From an uncultured Ruminococcus sp. (GTDB lineage Bacteria; Bacillota; Clostridia; Oscillospirales; Ruminococcaceae): a stretch of 33,091 nt of DNA. The stretch spans positions 1 to 33,091 of the forward strand of contig ONAI01000035.1 in the NCBI GenBank assembly GCA_900315755.1. Direction: 5' to 3'. Below, piece after piece: positions 30,386 to 33,091 of this stretch; the first letter of the stretch is position 1, and the number at the start of each line of letters is the position of its first letter. The translations under genes and the position numbers were made by a program. The notes beneath the pieces were generated by a model. It saw nothing but the letters and a program-made list of their open reading frames with translations, was not told the DNA's origin and ran no database searches.

Positions 30386-30400
30386 TCTTAACTTTTCAGA

Positions 30401-31786
30401 TCAGACTGTATGACCATTAGCCTTTATAACAGCTACCACCTGATCGACATATTTACGGCAGATGTCCTCATTTTCTGCCTCAACCATAACTCGCACAAGC
30501 GGTTCTGTACCGCTTTCGCGCACAAGTATTCTGCCTGTTTCGCCAAGAGCATCAGAAACAGACTTTACAACAGCCTGAACATCCGGATCGTTCTGAGCAG
30601 CTGTCTTGTCCTTTACACGAACGTTTTCAAGCACCTGAGGGTATACTGTAAACGGTGCAGCAAGTTCGCTCAACGGCTTCTGCTTGGACATAATTACCTG
30701 CATCATCTTCAGGCTTGTGAGTATACCGTCACCGGTTGAGGCATACTTCGAGAAGATAATGTGTCCGGACTGCTCTCCGCCAAGACAGCAGCCATGTTCC
30801 TTCATATATTCGTATACATATTTGTCGCCGACCTTAGTCTTTGCATAATCAATGCCGATCTCATCGAAAGCCTTGAAGAGACCAAAATTTGACATTACAG
30901 TAGCAACAACAGTATTGTTTACAAGCTTACCGCGTTCCTTCATATATCTTCCATAGATGTAAAGGATATGATCGCCGGATATAACATTGCCCTTTTCGTC
31001 TACACAGAGGCAGCGGTCAGCATCGCCGTCATAAGCAAAGCCGGCATCCAGACCATTCTCAACAACAAATTTCTGGAGTACCTCGATATGTGTTGAACCG
31101 GCATTGTTATTGATATTTATTCCGTTCGGAGCGGCGTTTATAACGTGAGTTTCAGCTCCAAGAGCGTCAAAAACAGCCTTTGCAATGTTCCATGATGAAC
31201 CGTTAGCACAGTCGAGACCTATCTTCATACCGCGGAAAGAATACATTCCCAGTGAGATGAGATAGCCGATATAGCGGTTTCTGCCTGAAACATAGTCAAC
31301 GCTCTGACCTATTTTATCATCCTTAGCGTATGGAAGCTCATTCCACTCCTTGCCAAATGCTTTGAGTTTGCCGTCGAGATAATCCTCGATAAGCTCGATG
31401 ACAGACTCTTCCATTTTTTCACCCTGACTGTTGATAAGCTTGATTCCGTTATCATGATAAGGGTTATGGCTTGCTGAGATCATGATACCGCAGTCGAAAG
31501 CGTCAACACGCGAAATATACGCAACTGAAGGTGTTGTTGTAACATGAAGAAGATAAGCATCTGCACCGGATGCTGTAAGACCTCCGACAAGCGAATACTC
31601 AAACATATAGCTTGAACGGCGTGTATCTTTACCGATAATTATACGCGGTGCTGAATCGTCACCGTTCTGTCTTTTTAATTCACCAAAATACCAGCCGAGA
31701 AAGCGTCCTACTCTGAAAGCATGATCTGCTGTTAAGTTTTCATTAGCTGTTCCCCTGAATCCATCAGTTCCAAAATATCTGCCCAC
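30401..31786 (-). CDS. glmM: Phosphoglucosamine mutase
   Basis: A 461-residue protein converting glucosamine-6-phosphate to glucosamine-1-phosphate on the way to UDP-GlcNAc and peptidoglycan. It starts MGRYFGTDGFRGTAN, has the phospho-serine loop ISASHNP (S106), the Mg site DGDADR, the sugar-binding GGEQSGH and the phosphate-binding RESGTEPLVRV near the end. The length is about 10-15 residues above the usual ~448. The start is GTG at 31786: AAGGAG sits 9 nt upstream and the family sequence begins exactly there; the longer frame to 31828 runs through that ribosome site. Confidence 0.96.
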   Translation of the reverse strand: MGRYFGTDGFRGTANENLTADHAFRVGRFLGWYFGELKRQNGDDSAPRIIIGKDTRRSSYMFEYSLVGGLTASGADAYLLHVTTTPSVAYISRVDAFDCGIMISASHNPYHDNGIKLINSQGEKMEESVIELIEDYLDGKLKAFGKEWNELPYAKDDKIGQSVDYVSGRNRYIGYLISLGMYSFRGMKIGLDCANGSSWNIAKAVFDALGAETHVINAAPNGININNNAGSTHIEVLQKFVVENGLDAGFAYDGDADRCLCVDEKGNVISGDHILYIYGRYMKERGKLVNNTVVATVMSNFGLFKAFDEIGIDYAKTKVGDKYVYEYMKEHGCCLGGEQSGHIIFSKYASTGDGILTSLKMMQVIMSKQKPLSELAAPFTVYPQVLENVRVKDKTAAQNDPDVQAVVKSVSDALGETGRILVRESGTEPLVRVMVEAENEDICRKYVDQVVAVIKANGHTV

Positions 31787-31864
31787 TTGAAATAATCTCC
31801 TTATAATAATTTCAGTATACCTACGCAAAACTACGTGCCATCCAAAATGTCGTATACGTGTAAT

Positions 31865-31893
31865 ATTATAGCACTAAACCATGCAAAAGTCAA
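31865..31893 (-). promoter_or_regulatory. Promoter of glmM
   Basis: On the minus strand: TTGACT (31893-31888), 17-bp spacer, TATAAT (31870-31865) preceded by TGC. Confidence 0.75.
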
Positions 31894-31987
31894 CGAAAAT
31901 ATTTGCGGGGACTGTTTATTTTTTGCTGATTTTATTACTTATAATAGCAGGTGTCTCACTCTAAATAGCAAAATTTCTTCCGTGAGG

Positions 31988-32016
31988 TTGACATATCGGC
32001 TGCGCTGAATTATAAT
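31988..32016 (+). promoter_or_regulatory. Consensus promoter of the RNase HI gene
   Basis: TTGACA (31988-31993), 17-bp spacer, TATAAT (32011-32016), both perfect. Predicted transcript start about 32023, leaving a ~30-nt leader. Confidence 0.85.
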
Positions 32017-32052
32017 AATGTAAAGCAATGATTTCAGAACGGGGGGAGTTTT

Positions 32053-32496
32053 ATAAAAACTGTTGAAATATTCACGGACGGCGCTTGCAGCGGCAATCCC
32101 GGTCCGGGCGGATACGGAGTTGTACTCAGATTCGCCGGAATCGAAAAGGAACTCTCAGGCGGCGAAAAAAGCACGACTAATAATCGTATGGAGCTGCTCG
32201 GCGTTATAACCGGTCTTTCAGCTCTCAAAGAACCCTGCAAAGTCATTCTCACGACCGACAGCAAATATGTAGTCGACAGCATTACAAAGGGCTGGGTTTA
32301 CGGCTGGAAGAAAAAAGGCTGGATAAAATCTGATAAGAAACCAGCTCTAAACGTAGATCTTTGGGAAAAGTTGCTGCCTCTTCTCGAAAAGCATGATGTT
32401 ACTTTTAATTGGGTAAAAGGTCACGCGGGACACCCGGAAAATGAGCGCTGTGACAGGCTCGCAGTTGAACAGCGCGATATTGCAGCCCGCAGCTAA
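32053..32496 (+). CDS. rnhA: Ribonuclease HI, apparently with an ATA start codon
   Basis: The 147-residue frame gives [21 protein letters not shown] at its N-terminus, matching RNase HI from the very first residues, and contains the DEDD active site: D9 (FTDG), E47 (NRMEL), D69 (TTDSKYV) and the late ERCDRLA Asp, plus [12 protein letters not shown]. It removes RNA from RNA-DNA hybrids. No ATG, GTG or TTG exists in frame between the stop at 32029 and residue 46; the position where homologues begin is ATA 32053, 4 nt after GGGGGGAG. Starting at the internal ATG 32188 would delete D9 and is rejected. Alternatives: a one-base error in the G6 run, which would join an upstream ATG at 32028. Confidence 0.88.
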   Translation: MKTVEIFTDGACSGNPGPGGYGVVLRFAGIEKELSGGEKSTTNNRMELLGVITGLSALKEPCKVILTTDSKYVVDSITKGWVYGWKKKGWIKSDKKPALNVDLWEKLLPLLEKHDVTFNWVKGHAGHPENERCDRLAVEQRDIAARS

Positions 32497-32517
32497 CTTC
32501 AGAAAGGATTGTTTATT

Positions 32518-32919
32518 ATGGGATTGTTCGGAAAACTTTTCGGCGACAGATCAGACAGAGATATGCTCACAGATGATGAAAAAGAACTGCGCGAATATGA
32601 GGAAAACGTCTACCGTGCAGAATCAGGGGTAACAGATACCTGTCATGCGGAATTCATTATCTCCGGTGTTGCTCCAACTACAAACAACATAACTATCGTT
32701 AACGGCTCGGTTACAGAAGGAACGTTCAAGTCAAACGATAATATTAAGATAATCCTGCGAAACGGTCAGGAGATCACTGCAAAGCTGATTTCAATCTCTG
32801 TACATCTGCGCTTGTCAGAGACTGCTACCGAAGGTCAATCAGCAGAATTCCTCATCGACACTCCCGATACTAAGCAGATCAAGCGCAACGACATCATCAA
32901 AAAAATCATACCTGAATAA
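32518..32919 (+). CDS. EF-Tu domain 2-like beta-barrel protein
   Basis: A 133-residue protein: an amphipathic, charged N-terminus (MGLFGKLFGDRSDRDMLTDD) to about residue 40, then a ~85-residue barrel that follows the second domain of translation GTPases: AEFIISGV, TIVNGSVTEGTFKSNDNIKIIL, ITAKLISISV, EGQSAEFLIDT and KRNDIIKK. There is no GTP-binding domain. Such stand-alone barrels are found in clostridia without a proven role. ATG 32518 with AAAGGA about 9 nt upstream. It follows rnhA by 21 nt and ends with a terminator, so the two form an operon. Confidence 0.75.
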   Translation: MGLFGKLFGDRSDRDMLTDDEKELREYEENVYRAESGVTDTCHAEFIISGVAPTTNNITIVNGSVTEGTFKSNDNIKIILRNGQEITAKLISISVHLRLSETATEGQSAEFLIDTPDTKQIKRNDIIKKIIPE

Positions 32920-32921
32920 AT

Positions 32922-32950
32922 ATAAGCCCTGACTTCTGTTCAGGGCTTTA
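32922..32950 (+). terminator. Terminator of rnhA and the EF-Tu domain 2-like gene
   Basis: Nine-pair stem AAGCCCTGA (32924-32932) with TCAGGGCTT (32940-32948), then TAATAAT. Only a short T-run. Confidence 0.75.
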
Positions 32951-32953
32951 ATA

Positions 32954-32990
32954 ATAACAAAACCCCCTTCAGGAAAAACCTGAAGGGGGT
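32954..32990 (-). terminator. Terminator of the ribosomal RNA operon
   Basis: Eleven-pair perfect stem CCCCCTTCAGG (32963-32973) with CCTGAAGGGGG (32979-32989), A5 loop; on the minus strand it is followed by TTTTGTTATT. Placed directly after the 5S rRNA. Confidence 0.9.
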
Positions 32991-32994
32991 AGAA

Positions 32995-33091
<97 letters not shown>

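Noticed and set aside
32188-32496. RNase HI starting at ATG 32188
   Set aside because: This would remove the first catalytic Asp and the conserved GNPGPGGYG segment, which are clearly encoded upstream in the same frame.

Overview
The window looks like chromosome of a low-to-moderate GC, Gram-positive, fibre-degrading Ruminococcus-type clostridium (the R. flavefaciens / R. champanellensis lineage is the best guess, not proven). Three things point there: dockerin-bearing secreted GH9 and GH10 enzymes with Thr-Asp-Pro-Val linkers, a secreted cohesin-plus-dockerin protein, and several small lipoproteins with Ser/Thr-rich stalks. Sigma-A type promoters with 17-bp spacers and GGAGG ribosome sites are easy to see throughout.

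Layout. 1-2707: the end of an unidentified gene, then three unrelated-looking lipoproteins. 2729-11538: an 8.8-kb integrated element. It is bounded by a 21-bp direct repeat, one copy of which is the 3' end of rpsI. It carries a small serine recombinase with two tiny overlapping genes, a 1247-aa single-chain restriction-modification protein, a small unknown gene, a MobV relaxase and a tyrosine integrase that have BOTH lost their 5' ends at the same point (about 9770-9780), and a protein resembling a class III nucleotidyl cyclase. The element therefore looks immobilised but keeps defence-like cargo. 11527-12470: rpsI and rplM with promoter and leader hairpin. 12760-18158: a cohesin/dockerin protein and a two-gene operon of leucine-rich-repeat membrane-anchored surface proteins. 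18130-23365: an AEC-family transporter, then the GH9 and CBM22-GH10 cellulosomal enzymes. 23453-26904: secG, rnr and a lipoprotein gene, probably one operon with an internal terminator. 26967-28696: a Wzz-like membrane protein with a poly-Asp tail. 28784-31893: glmM followed by an intracellular GH43 enzyme, with a long foldable hairpin between them. 31988-32948: RNase HI, apparently with an ATA start codon, and an EF-Tu domain-2-like protein. The window ends in the 3' part of a 5S rRNA on the minus strand with its terminator.

How parts work together. GH9, GH10 and the cohesin/dockerin protein fit one cellulosome system for plant cell wall. The cytoplasmic GH43 would finish imported oligosaccharides. 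The element displaced rpsI from its probable original terminator (now at 2681-2707) and put the cyclase-like gene directly downstream of the ribosomal protein operon on the same strand, with no clear promoter of its own. The most interesting leads are the element and its cargo, the glmM-GH43 hairpin, TGTACA-centred palindromes shared by the GH9 and GH10 upstream regions, and an 18-bp motif repeated upstream of two distant surface-protein genes.
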